From Saccharothrix sp. NRRL B-16314 (GTDB taxonomy: Bacteria > Actinomycetota > Actinomycetes > Mycobacteriales > Pseudonocardiaceae), in contig NZ_JNXC01000001.1 in the NCBI RefSeq assembly GCF_000716595.1, positions 434,001-498,000 on the forward strand: a stretch of 64,000 nt of DNA, read 5' to 3'. Position numbers and translations under genes: made by a program. Each line of letters begins with the position of its first letter. Position 1 is the stretch's first letter. The notes under the pieces are model-generated. The model was given only the letters and a program-made list of their open reading frames with translations. It made no database searches and was not told the DNA's origin. Below are positions 15,577 to 23,742 of the stretch, in pieces.

Positions 15577-17736
15577 TCAACGGCGCAGCAGCTCGTCGAT
15601 CGACTCCGGCTTCATGGGCTTGGCGAAGAACCAGCCCTGGCCGGTGTCGCAGCCGATCCGGTGCAGGCGCTTGGCCTGCGCCGGCGTCTCCACGCCCTCC
15701 GCGGTGACGCCGAGCTGCAACGCGTGGGCCAGCTGCACCAGCGTGGACACGATCTGGACGTCCACCGCGTCCTCTTCGTCCGCCGCGCGCAGCCCTTCCA
15801 TGAACGAGCCCGCGATCTTCAGCTCGTGCACCGGCAGGTGCTTCAGGTACGCCAGGTTCGAGTAGCCGGTGCCGAAGTCGTCGATCGCGATCCGGACGCC
15901 CATGTCCGACAACGCCCGCAGCGCCTCCAGCGGCTCGTCGGCGGTGCCCATGATCGCGCTCTCGGTCAGTTCGAGCTGCAGCTGGTGGGGCGGCAGCGCG
16001 CACTCGTCCAGGATCCGCTTCACGTCGCGCACCAGCTCCGGGTCGCGGGACTGGCGCACCGCCAGGTTCACGCTGACGAACGGCGCCGACTCGCCGAACT
16101 CGGCCCGCCACCGCCGCGCCTGCTCGCACGCCCGCCGCAGCACCCACCGCCCGAGGGGGACGATCAGCCCGGTCTCCTCGGCCAGCTCGATGAACCGGTC
16201 CGGCGCGAGCCGCCCGAACTCCGGGTGCTGCCAGCGCACCAGCGCTTCCACACCCACGACCGTGCTGTCCTCCAGCCGCACCAGAGGCTGGTAGTCCACG
16301 TAGAACTCGTCCCGCTCCAACGCCGCCGGCATCGTCGCGGACAGCGTGAACCGGGCGACCTCCTTGGCGTTGCGCTCCGGGTTGTAGAGCGCCCAGCGGG
16401 ACTTGCCGTCCGCCTTCGCCCAGTACAGCGTGATGTCCGCGTCGCGCATCAGGTCGGCCGCGGTGGTGCCGGACAGCGAGCGCTCCACGATGCCGATCGA
16501 CGCCGACACGGTCAGCTCGTGCCCGCCGATCCGGATCGGCGACTCCAGCTCGCGCAGCACCCGGTCGGCGACGTCGACGATGTCCTGGGTGTTCTTCGAG
16601 CCCTCCACCAGGATGACGAACTCGTCGCCGCCCATCCGCGCGACCAGCTTGCCCTCACCGGACACCGAGTGGTCCAGCCGCCGGCCGACCTCGACCAGCA
16701 GCTGGTCGCCGATGTCGTGGCCGAGGCTGTCGTTGATCACCTTGAACCCGTCGAGGTCCAGGTAGCACAGGCCGGCGCGGTGGCGCGCCTTGTTGTTGAA
16801 CACGCGGCCGAGGCGTTCCAGGAACAGCGCCCGGTTCGGCAGGCCGGTCAGCGGGTCGTGCAACGCCTGGTAGCGCAGCCGGTTCTGCAGCAGGTGGCGG
16901 TCGGTGACGTCCTCGATCATCGCCACCTGGTACTGCGGCTCGCCGTGGTCGTCGCGCACCAGCGACAGGGTCAGGTGCGTCCACACCTGCTCGCCGTCGG
17001 CCCGGCGGAACCGCTTCTCGGCCCGGTAGTGGTCGCACTCGCCCGCGGTGAGCTGGTCGTACAGCCGCCAGACGCTGCCGCCGTCCTCCGGGTGCATCAG
17101 GTCGCGGATGTTGTACTGCCGCATCTCCTCGACGCTGAACCCGAGCATGTCCTGCAACGCCTGGTTCACGTCGAGGATGCGGCCCTCGATGTCGGCGATA
17201 CCGATGCCGATCGCGGCCTCGGTGAACATCGCCCGGAACCGCGCCTCGGACGCGCGCAGAGCGGCTTCGGCCTGGTCGCGGGCGTCGAGCACGGCCGCCC
17301 GGATCGCCTCCTGCTCGGCCAACGTCCGTTCGCGCAGCGCACGCGCGTATCCGGCGGCCAACGCGCCCTGCAACGCCGCCAGCCGGGACCGCATCAGCTC
17401 GTCCGGCCGGATGCCCAGCTCGCCCAGCAGGTCGTCGCCGAGCAGCTGGACGGTGCGGCCGAGCGTGTCCGTGCCGGTGAAGTGCGCCTCGACCAGCCGT
17501 GCGCCGATCTCGTACCCGGGCGCGGTGCGGAACGGGGTGGCGTGCAGCGCGTGCACCAGCACCTCGGTCAACGCCTGGAGGTGGTCGGCGACCTCGGCCC
17601 TGGTCATCGGAACGTAGCTGCTGCCGATCACCGCGGTGGCCCAGGTGCGGGCGAAGGCCTCCGCCCCGGCCAGTACGGCGGGGTCGAGGTTCGATCGGCC
17701 CGGTGCTGCCACCCGATGGTCAACCTGTTCCGTCAT
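15577..17736 (-). CDS. PAS-GGDEF-EAL cyclic-di-GMP enzyme
   Basis: The 719-residue cytosolic protein has an N-terminal helical region (1-150), a PAS/PAC sensor domain (about 150-275), a GGDEF domain with intact GGDEF, and an EAL domain with EAL. The usual inhibitory RxxD site before GGDEF is absent. EAL catalytic residues are mostly present (ELTES, DDFGTGYS, AEGVET, GQGWFF), but the K-I-D motif reads KIAGSF: an alanine replaces the expected aspartate. The architecture resembles Streptomyces RmdA/RmdB. It probably makes or breaks c-di-GMP in response to a PAS ligand, controlling development. ATG 17736 opens the frame. Confidence 0.92.
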   Translation of the reverse strand: MTEQVDHRVAAPGRSNLDPAVLAGAEAFARTWATAVIGSSYVPMTRAEVADHLQALTEVLVHALHATPFRTAPGYEIGARLVEAHFTGTDTLGRTVQLLGDDLLGELGIRPDELMRSRLAALQGALAAGYARALRERTLAEQEAIRAAVLDARDQAEAALRASEARFRAMFTEAAIGIGIADIEGRILDVNQALQDMLGFSVEEMRQYNIRDLMHPEDGGSVWRLYDQLTAGECDHYRAEKRFRRADGEQVWTHLTLSLVRDDHGEPQYQVAMIEDVTDRHLLQNRLRYQALHDPLTGLPNRALFLERLGRVFNNKARHRAGLCYLDLDGFKVINDSLGHDIGDQLLVEVGRRLDHSVSGEGKLVARMGGDEFVILVEGSKNTQDIVDVADRVLRELESPIRIGGHELTVSASIGIVERSLSGTTAADLMRDADITLYWAKADGKSRWALYNPERNAKEVARFTLSATMPAALERDEFYVDYQPLVRLEDSTVVGVEALVRWQHPEFGRLAPDRFIELAEETGLIVPLGRWVLRRACEQARRWRAEFGESAPFVSVNLAVRQSRDPELVRDVKRILDECALPPHQLQLELTESAIMGTADEPLEALRALSDMGVRIAIDDFGTGYSNLAYLKHLPVHELKIAGSFMEGLRAADEEDAVDVQIVSTLVQLAHALQLGVTAEGVETPAQAKRLHRIGCDTGQGWFFAKPMKPESIDELLRR

Positions 17737-17820
17737 GTCCGCCGGCCTACCGCCACAACCGAGAGGATACGGCCGGTCGCCGACCGGGGTCGACAGCGAC
17801 GTTCCCGTTCAAGCCGGCCA

Positions 17821-18642
17821 TCACGGCCTCCGCCCGACGCCGCCGAAGCCGAGGAAGTGCGCGGCGCCCTCGTCCACGTCGTCCGGCGACTCGGGATGCC
17901 ACAGCGGCAGCCGCGCCACACCGGGCTCCACCAGGCCGAACCCGTCGAACAGGTCCTCGACCTCGCGCTTCTTGCGGTACCGCATCTCGCTGACGCCGCG
18001 GTTGTACGTCGTCTTCGCGTCGTCCCAGGCGGGATTCCACTCGCCTTCCTCGTACCCGGCGTGCGAGATGGCCAGGTGGCTGCCGGGCGGGAGGGCGTCG
18101 CGGTAGTCGGCGACCATGCCGTTCGGGTCCTCGGAGTCCGGCACGAAGTGCAGCAGCGCGACCATCAGCACGCCGATCGGCCGGTCGAAGTCCAGCAGGC
18201 CCTGCACCTCGGGCGACTGCAGCACCTGCCGCGCGTCCCGCACGTCGGTCTGGAGCACGCCGACCAGCTCGTTCCCGGTGAGGATGGCCCGGCTGTGCGC
18301 GACCGCGACCGGGTCCATGTCGACGTACACCACGCGGGCGGTCGGGTCGGCGGCCTGCGCGATCTCGTGCACGTTGCCGACCGTGGGGATGCCCGAGCCC
18401 AGGTCGAGGAACTGCCGGATGCCCTGCCCCAGCATGAACCGGACCGCCCGGCGCAGGAACGCGCGGTGGTTGAGGATCACGCTCTTGAGCACCGGCACGT
18501 CGGCCAGCACCTTGTCGCCCACGGCCCGGTCGACGGCGAAGTTGTGCGCGCCACCCAGCCAGTAGTCGTAGACCCGCGCGATGCTCGGGCGGCTCAAGTC
18601 GATGTCGCCTGGTGCCCAGGTCGGCCGCTCCACGCTGTCCAC
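17821..18642 (-). CDS. DUF574-family SAM-dependent methyltransferase
   Basis: The 273-residue protein shows the hallmarks of this actinobacterial family: SIARVYDYWLGGAHNF near the N-terminus, the modified motif I FLDLGSGIPTVGNVHE, VVYVDMDPVAVAHSR, and VALLHFVPDSEDP. These are abundant in streptomycetes and relatives, of unknown acceptor. GTG 18642 has AGGAGA 5 nt upstream, fixing the start. It is transcribed alone, divergent from the membrane-protein pair. Confidence 0.9.
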   Translation of the reverse strand: MDSVERPTWAPGDIDLSRPSIARVYDYWLGGAHNFAVDRAVGDKVLADVPVLKSVILNHRAFLRRAVRFMLGQGIRQFLDLGSGIPTVGNVHEIAQAADPTARVVYVDMDPVAVAHSRAILTGNELVGVLQTDVRDARQVLQSPEVQGLLDFDRPIGVLMVALLHFVPDSEDPNGMVADYRDALPPGSHLAISHAGYEEGEWNPAWDDAKTTYNRGVSEMRYRKKREVEDLFDGFGLVEPGVARLPLWHPESPDDVDEGAAHFLGFGGVGRRP

Positions 18643-18787
18643 CTGTCTCTCCTCGACCCCACTCGTGTCCCACCGTTGCGGTGACACGCCCATCATGGGC
18701 CAATCCGGTGAGTTATCACACCGTCCCGTCACCGCGAGTTCCGAATCAGCCCTTCCGAGCGTGATCACCGGGAAGAATGACCGCCTT

Positions 18788-19951
18788 GTGGGGTACCTGT
18801 GGATCGCGGGCGCGGTCGTCGTGGTGGTCGCGGTCGTGCTGCTGGTCGTGCAGCACCTCCGCAAGGGCAGCCTCCTCGTGCCGACGCTGGCCGGCACCAT
18901 CGGGGCGTTCATGCTGGTCGCGGGCTGGTTGGTCGTGGTCGACCCCACCGCGCCGAAGAACGAGGCGATCAAGACCGGCGGGCTCGCGGGCGGTGCGCTG
19001 GTGGCGCTGTACGCGCTCTGGCTGAACGACCGGCGGCGGCGCACCGACGAGGAGCGGCAGCGGATCGAGGTGGCCCGCCAGCAGATCGAGGTCGCCCGGC
19101 AGCGGCTGGAGGACGCCCGGGCCGACCACGACCGGTCGCGGGTCGCCGACGAACGGTTCGCCCGATCGATTGAACTGCTCGGGCACGACGCCGAGCAGGT
19201 GCGGGTGGGGGCGATGCACGCCCTGGCCGGCCTGGCCCGGTCGCGGCCCGAGTACACGCAGACCGTGCTCGACGTGCTGTGCGCGTACCTGCGGCGGCCG
19301 TTCGCCGAGGAGGACTCCGCCGAGGAGGACTCCGCCGGGCCGAAGACCGGGGACGAGCGCGAGCTGGAGGTCCGGCTCACCGCCCAGCGGTTGATCGCCG
19401 ACCTGCTGCCCCACGACGACGCGAAGCCGGCCGACGGCGAGACCACCCCGCACTACGACCTCGACCTGACCCGGGCGTACCTGGAGTACTTCGACATCTC
19501 CCACCGCCAGGTCGGCAACCTGGTCCTGCGCGCGGCGGACCTCCGGGAGTCGAACTCGTTCCACCACGCGGTCGTGCACGGCGGCGCGTGGTTCACCGAC
19601 GCCACGAGCCACGGCCGGCTCTACCTGCACCACGTGGTCTTCCACGGCAAGGCGTGGTTCAGCCGGTTCACCGGCCACGAGAACACCGACTACAGCGCGA
19701 CGAGGTTCCTCGGCCCGAACAAGTTCGCCGGGGTCGGGTTCACCGGGCCGGTGAGCTTCGAGGGCTGCGAGTTCGCCGAGCCGATCGACTTCGAGGGCGC
19801 CCGGTTCACCGGCGGCGTCAAGCTCGACCTGGGGAAACCCGCGGTGGCGCGCACGCACGCCATGTACGTGTCGCTGGAGCACGAGAACGTCCTGCCCGAC
19901 GGCTGGGTGGTGGAGCGCCGCGACGACGGCGCCGGACTGGTCAGGAGCTGA
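18788..19951 (+). CDS. Membrane-anchored protein with pentapeptide-like C-terminal domain, first of a tandem pair
   Basis: The 387-residue protein starts with two transmembrane helices (about 5-25 and 40-60), then a basic LNDRRRRTDEER stretch and a coiled coil (about 85-125). A helical domain follows (ADERFARSIELLGHD, VRVGAMHALAGLA, LCAYLRRPF). The C-terminal part (about 235-360) has beta-rich repeats such as AADLRES, FHHAVVHGGAWF and FEGCEFAEPIDFEGARF, like pentapeptide-repeat proteins. The cytoplasmic domain may be an interaction scaffold. GTG 18788 places the first helix at the N-terminus as in the paralog; GTG 18761 is an alternative. Function unknown. Confidence 0.8.
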   Translation: MGYLWIAGAVVVVVAVVLLVVQHLRKGSLLVPTLAGTIGAFMLVAGWLVVVDPTAPKNEAIKTGGLAGGALVALYALWLNDRRRRTDEERQRIEVARQQIEVARQRLEDARADHDRSRVADERFARSIELLGHDAEQVRVGAMHALAGLARSRPEYTQTVLDVLCAYLRRPFAEEDSAEEDSAGPKTGDERELEVRLTAQRLIADLLPHDDAKPADGETTPHYDLDLTRAYLEYFDISHRQVGNLVLRAADLRESNSFHHAVVHGGAWFTDATSHGRLYLHHVVFHGKAWFSRFTGHENTDYSATRFLGPNKFAGVGFTGPVSFEGCEFAEPIDFEGARFTGGVKLDLGKPAVARTHAMYVSLEHENVLPDGWVVERRDDGAGLVRS

Positions 19952-19952
19952 C

Positions 19953-20933
19953 GTGCGCGGACGATGGTTGTTGGTCGCGAGCGTGCTCGCCGCGATCCTC
20001 GTGACGATCGCGACGACCGCCGTGCTGATCGTGGTCGACCCGAAGCAGCCCAAGGCGGAGGCGATCAAGACCGGCGGGCTGGCCGGTGGCGCGATCGTCG
20101 CGCTGTACGCGCTGTGGCTCAACGACCGGCGGCGGCGCACCGAGGAGGCGCGGCACGAGCTGGAGGGCGAACGGCTCGGGCTGGAGAGCGAGAAGGTCGC
20201 CGACGAGCGTTTCGCCCGCGCGATCGAGCTGCTGGGCAACGACGCGGACCAGGTCAGGGTGGGTGCGATGCACGTGCTGGCCGGGCTGGCCGGCACCACG
20301 CCGAGGTACAAGCAGACCGTGCTGAGCGTGCTGTGCGCCTACCTGCGGCGGCCGTTCGACCACCCGTCGCTGACGGAGAAGCCCGAGGACCCGGACCAGG
20401 CGTACGTCGGCAAGAAGCGCGTCGTGAAGCCGGAGGACGACCAGGAGATGACGGTCCGGATGACCGCGCAGCGGCTCATCACGGACCTGCTGCCGTGGGG
20501 CAGCGACCCGGACGAGACCCAGTACCAGCTGGACCTGACGGCGGCGAAGCTCTTCTACTTCCGGTTGGAGGGCCGCCGGTTCGGCCGGCTCGTCGCCCGG
20601 CGGGCCCAGTTCTACGGGATCACCGCGTTCCGCGAGGTCGAGCTGACCAAGCCCGCGCTGTTCTCCGGCGCCACGTTCCACGGCCGGGTGGACCTCCGGG
20701 ACGGCCGGTTCGCCGGCGGCATCTCGTTCCAGGACACCGCGTTCACGCTGGAAGTGGACGTCACGGGCGCGAAGGTCGGCACGTTCCTGCACGTCGCGCC
20801 GCGACCGCCGAAGCAGGTCGGCGACCTGGAGGTGCTGGCGGGCACCGCGTTCCGGGTCGACCCGCAGGGCTGGCGGCTAACCGGCGACGGGCAGGCCCCG
20901 GCCCGCCTCGACGACCATGTCCAGCAGGACTGA
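19953..20933 (+). CDS. Membrane-anchored pentapeptide-like protein, second of a tandem pair
   Basis: This 326-residue paralog has one N-terminal transmembrane helix (7-27). The same core follows: EAIKTGGLAGGAIVALYALW, LNDRRRR, coiled coil, ADERFARAIELLGND, LCAYLRRPF and MTAQRLITDLLP. The pentapeptide-like end is shorter. It begins one base after the upstream stop, so the pair is one operon and may form a hetero-oligomer. Its 3' end overlaps the convergent LysR gene by 57 bases. Confidence 0.8.
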   Translation: MRGRWLLVASVLAAILVTIATTAVLIVVDPKQPKAEAIKTGGLAGGAIVALYALWLNDRRRRTEEARHELEGERLGLESEKVADERFARAIELLGNDADQVRVGAMHVLAGLAGTTPRYKQTVLSVLCAYLRRPFDHPSLTEKPEDPDQAYVGKKRVVKPEDDQEMTVRMTAQRLITDLLPWGSDPDETQYQLDLTAAKLFYFRLEGRRFGRLVARRAQFYGITAFREVELTKPALFSGATFHGRVDLRDGRFAGGISFQDTAFTLEVDVTGAKVGTFLHVAPRPPKQVGDLEVLAGTAFRVDPQGWRLTGDGQAPARLDDHVQQD

Positions 20934-21761
20934 CGCGGCGGCGCTCACGGTCGGCGCGGTGACCACGGCGGTCTCGGCCGTCGGGGCGTCGACCAGGTCC
21001 ACGAACACCGCGCGGGTCTGCTTGCCGGCGAACGACCGGGGCACCAGCGCGACACCGAGGCCGAAGCCGACGAAGTCCAGCAGCGAGTGCACGTCGTTGA
21101 CCTCGACCGCGACCTTGCGGTCCACCCCCGCGGTGGCGAGCGCGCGGTCCACGTCGTCGCGGGTGCCCCAGTCGGGGTTGAAGTCCACGAACGGCTGACC
21201 GGCCAGCTCGGCGAGCCGCACCGACTCGCGTCCCGCCAGCGGCAGCTCGGGCGCGCACGCCAGCACCAGCGGCTCGCTGGACAGGGTGGACACCTTCAGG
21301 TCGTCACCCGTCCGGCCGGACGTGACGAACGCGAGGTCCAGCCGCCCGGCGCGGACGAGGTCGACCAGCTCACCGGAACCGGCCTGGCGCAGCCGGAGTT
21401 CCACGCCGGGGTGCAGCTCGTGGAACCTGGCCAGCACGGCGGGCAGGTGGACGGCGTGCAGGCACTGGATGCTGCCGACGGCCAACGTGCCGCGCAGCAG
21501 CCCTTGGACCGCCGCCACCGCGTCACGGGCCGCGTCGATCGTGCCCAGCGCCCGGCGTGCCTCGACCAGCAGAGCCCGGCCGGCCTGGGTCAGCTCCACC
21601 TGGCGCGTGCTGCGCACGAACAGCGGCGCGCCCAGCTCGACCTCCAGCGCCCGGATCGACGCGGAGAGCCCCGATTGGGCGACGTGCATGCGCCGGGCGG
21701 CGCGGGTGAAGTGGCACTCCTCGGCCACGGCCACGAAGTACTCAAGCTGGCGGAGCTCCAC
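20877..21761 (-). CDS. LysR-family transcriptional regulator
   Basis: The 294-residue protein has an N-terminal winged helix (MELRQLEYFVAVAEECHFTR to LFVRSTRQVELT) and a periplasmic-binding-like effector domain (about 90-290). It is divergent from an aldo/keto reductase gene with a 110-bp gap, the classic LysR arrangement, so it probably controls that gene and itself. GTG 21761 is the start. The effector is unknown. Confidence 0.92.
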   Translation of the reverse strand: MELRQLEYFVAVAEECHFTRAARRMHVAQSGLSASIRALEVELGAPLFVRSTRQVELTQAGRALLVEARRALGTIDAARDAVAAVQGLLRGTLAVGSIQCLHAVHLPAVLARFHELHPGVELRLRQAGSGELVDLVRAGRLDLAFVTSGRTGDDLKVSTLSSEPLVLACAPELPLAGRESVRLAELAGQPFVDFNPDWGTRDDVDRALATAGVDRKVAVEVNDVHSLLDFVGFGLGVALVPRSFAGKQTRAVFVDLVDAPTAETAVVTAPTVSAAASVLLDMVVEAGRGLPVAG

Positions 21762-21871
21762 GATTCATCACCCATACTGCTGAATGGCATCAGGTCCTTC
21801 TGTTGGACAGCTTAATGGGTACCGCTCAAGCTGGTGGTGCACAAGGAGCCCACAGACGGAGGTAGTGCCAG
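21762..21871. promoter_or_regulatory. Divergent LysR/aldo-keto reductase control region
   Basis: An interrupted inverted repeat ACCCAT (21770-21775) and ATGGGT (21815-21820) flanks the centre of the intergenic region. LysR dimers commonly bind such spaced half-sites. No convincing -10/-35 pair was identified. Confidence 0.35.
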
Positions 21872-22726
21872 ATGCTGACTCGCCGAATCGGAGGAGTCGA
21901 GGTCAGCGCCATCGGCTTGGGCGCGATGCCGATGTCGCTCGAAGGCCGCCCGGACCGCGCCCGGTCGATCGACACCATCCGCACCGCGATCGACAAGGGC
22001 GTGACCCTGATCGACACGGCCGACGCGTACTCGGCCGACGACAGCGACTTCGGGCACAACGAGGAGCTGATCGCCGAGGCCCTGAAGGGCGTCGACGGCG
22101 TCATGGTCGCCACCAAGGGCGGCCACACCCGCACGTCCGACGGCAGCTGGGGCCTGAACGGGCGCCCGGAGTACCTGAAGGCGGCGTGCGACGCGTCGTT
22201 GCGCCGGCTGGGCGTGGACGCGATCGACCTGTACCAGTTCCACCGGCCCGACCCGGCCGTCCCGATCGCCGAGTCGGTCGGCGCGCTGGCCGAGCTGCTG
22301 GACGCGGGCAAGATCAAGCTCGCGGGCGTGTCGAACTTCGACCCGGCGCAGATCCGGCAGGCGGACGAGATCCTCGGCGGACGGCTGGCGAGCGTGCAGA
22401 ACCAGTTCTCGCCCGCCTTCCGGTCCAGCGAGCCGGAGTTGGAGCTGTGCGCCGAACTGGACATCGCGTTCCTGCCGTGGAGCCCGCTGGGCGGCATCAG
22501 CGCGGCCGGTGAGCTGGGTGCGCGGTTCACCGCGTTCGCCGAGGTCGCGCGGGCGCACGGCGTCAGCCCGCAGCAGGTGTGCCTGGCGTGGATGCTGGCC
22601 AAGGCGCCGCAGGTGGTGCCGATCCCCGGCTCGTCGCGGCCCGCGAGCATCGCCGACTCGGCCGACGCGGTGCACCTGGAGCTGTCCGAGGAGGAACTGG
22701 GGCGTTTGGACGTACCGACACCCTGA
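21872..22726 (+). CDS. Aldo/keto reductase
   Basis: The 284-residue TIM-barrel enzyme carries the catalytic tetrad: Asp and Tyr in LIDTADAYSAD, Lys in MVATKGG, His in LYQFHRPD. The C-terminal VPIPGSSRPASI loop binds NADPH. It reduces aldehydes or ketones in the cytoplasm; the substrate is unknown. GGAGG lies 9 nt before the ATG. Divergent LysR is the likely regulator. Confidence 0.9.
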   Translation: MLTRRIGGVEVSAIGLGAMPMSLEGRPDRARSIDTIRTAIDKGVTLIDTADAYSADDSDFGHNEELIAEALKGVDGVMVATKGGHTRTSDGSWGLNGRPEYLKAACDASLRRLGVDAIDLYQFHRPDPAVPIAESVGALAELLDAGKIKLAGVSNFDPAQIRQADEILGGRLASVQNQFSPAFRSSEPELELCAELDIAFLPWSPLGGISAAGELGARFTAFAEVARAHGVSPQQVCLAWMLAKAPQVVPIPGSSRPASIADSADAVHLELSEEELGRLDVPTP

Positions 22727-22887
22727 CGGCAGGCGGCAGCGCGCGGGTACGACGACGTGGAGTTGCACTGGGCCGGTCGGGGTTGCTCCGTTTTCGTGAC
22801 CAATTCACATAAAGCTTGGCGATTTGGTTAGAGGTGCAGCACACTGCCCAACGAGTCAACACCCTGCACTGGCTCAAGGAGTGACCC

Positions 22888-23682
22888 ATGAAGAAGCTCG
22901 CACGCTCCGCCACCATCCTCCTGGCGACCATCGGCATGGCGCTGCCCGGCTTAGCCGGCACCGCTCAGGCCGCGCCCGTCGTCGAGGACCACGCCATGGG
23001 TTCGCAGATCGCCAAGCACGAAGGACGCGGCGACCAGCGGATCGTGATCAACACCGACCCCGGCGCCCAGGCCGTCGTGTACGGCATCGACGTCAGCGGC
23101 CACCAGGGGAACGTCGACTGGGGCTACTGGTGGGGCCAGGGCAAGCGGTTCGCCTACGTCAAGGCCACCGAGAGCACCACCTACCGCAACCCGTACTTCG
23201 CCCAGCAGTACAACGGCTCCTACAACATCGGCATGATCCGCGGCTCGTACCACTTCGCGCTGCCGGACCGCTCCGCCGGCTCGACCCAGGCCGACTTCTT
23301 CGTCAACAACGGCGGCGGCTGGTCGCGTGACGGGAAGACCCTGCCCGGCGCGCTGGACATGGAGTACAACCCTTACGGCTCGACCTGCTACGGGCTGTCC
23401 AAGGCGAGCATGACGTCGTGGATCCGGTCGTTCAGCGACCGCTACCACTACCGCACCGGCCGCTGGCCGGTCATCTACACGTCCACCAGCTGGTGGAGCC
23501 AGTGCGTGAGCGGCGACTTCAGCTCGACGAACCCGCTGTGGATCGCGCGCTACTCGTCCAGCGTCGGCACGCTGCCCTACGCGTGGGGGTACTACACGTT
23601 CTGGCAGTACTCGTCCTCGCCGATCGACCAGAACCAGTTCAACGGCGCCTACGACCGTCTCCAGGCCCTGGCCAACGGCTGA
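22888..23682 (+). CDS. Secreted GH25 lysozyme (muramidase)
   Basis: The 264-residue preprotein has a Sec signal ending AQA-APV (near residue 29), a short propeptide, and a GH25 domain. The domain begins YGIDVSGHQGNVDW and has the catalytic acid in ALDMEYNPYG, then IYTSTSWW and WQYSSS. The fold cleaves peptidoglycan beta-1,4 bonds. AAGGAG precedes ATG 22888. The upstream region is AT-richer with TTCACA and TTAGAG boxes 18 nt apart. It probably acts in wall remodelling or against competitors. Confidence 0.92.
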   Translation: MKKLARSATILLATIGMALPGLAGTAQAAPVVEDHAMGSQIAKHEGRGDQRIVINTDPGAQAVVYGIDVSGHQGNVDWGYWWGQGKRFAYVKATESTTYRNPYFAQQYNGSYNIGMIRGSYHFALPDRSAGSTQADFFVNNGGGWSRDGKTLPGALDMEYNPYGSTCYGLSKASMTSWIRSFSDRYHYRTGRWPVIYTSTSWWSQCVSGDFSSTNPLWIARYSSSVGTLPYAWGYYTFWQYSSSPIDQNQFNGAYDRLQALANG

Positions 23683-23693
23683 CGTTCCCGGCG

Positions 23694-23733
23694 GGTTGGT
23701 CGGGAAGTGCCGGTTCGCACTTCCCGACCAACC
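23694..23733. terminator. Bidirectional terminator between GH25 and purL
   Basis: Arms of 17 bp (23694-23710 and 23717-23733) pair perfectly around a 6-nt loop. It lies 12 nt past the lysozyme stop and 10 nt past the convergent purL stop, so it probably serves both. There is no T run, as is common in actinomycetes. Confidence 0.85.
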
Positions 23734-23742
23734 ACCCCGGAC

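Noticed and set aside
15661..18684. A 1007-codon open plus-strand frame
   Set aside because: It runs antisense to the GGDEF-EAL and DUF574 genes, whose motifs are intact; its composition is Arg/His/Gln-rich noise.
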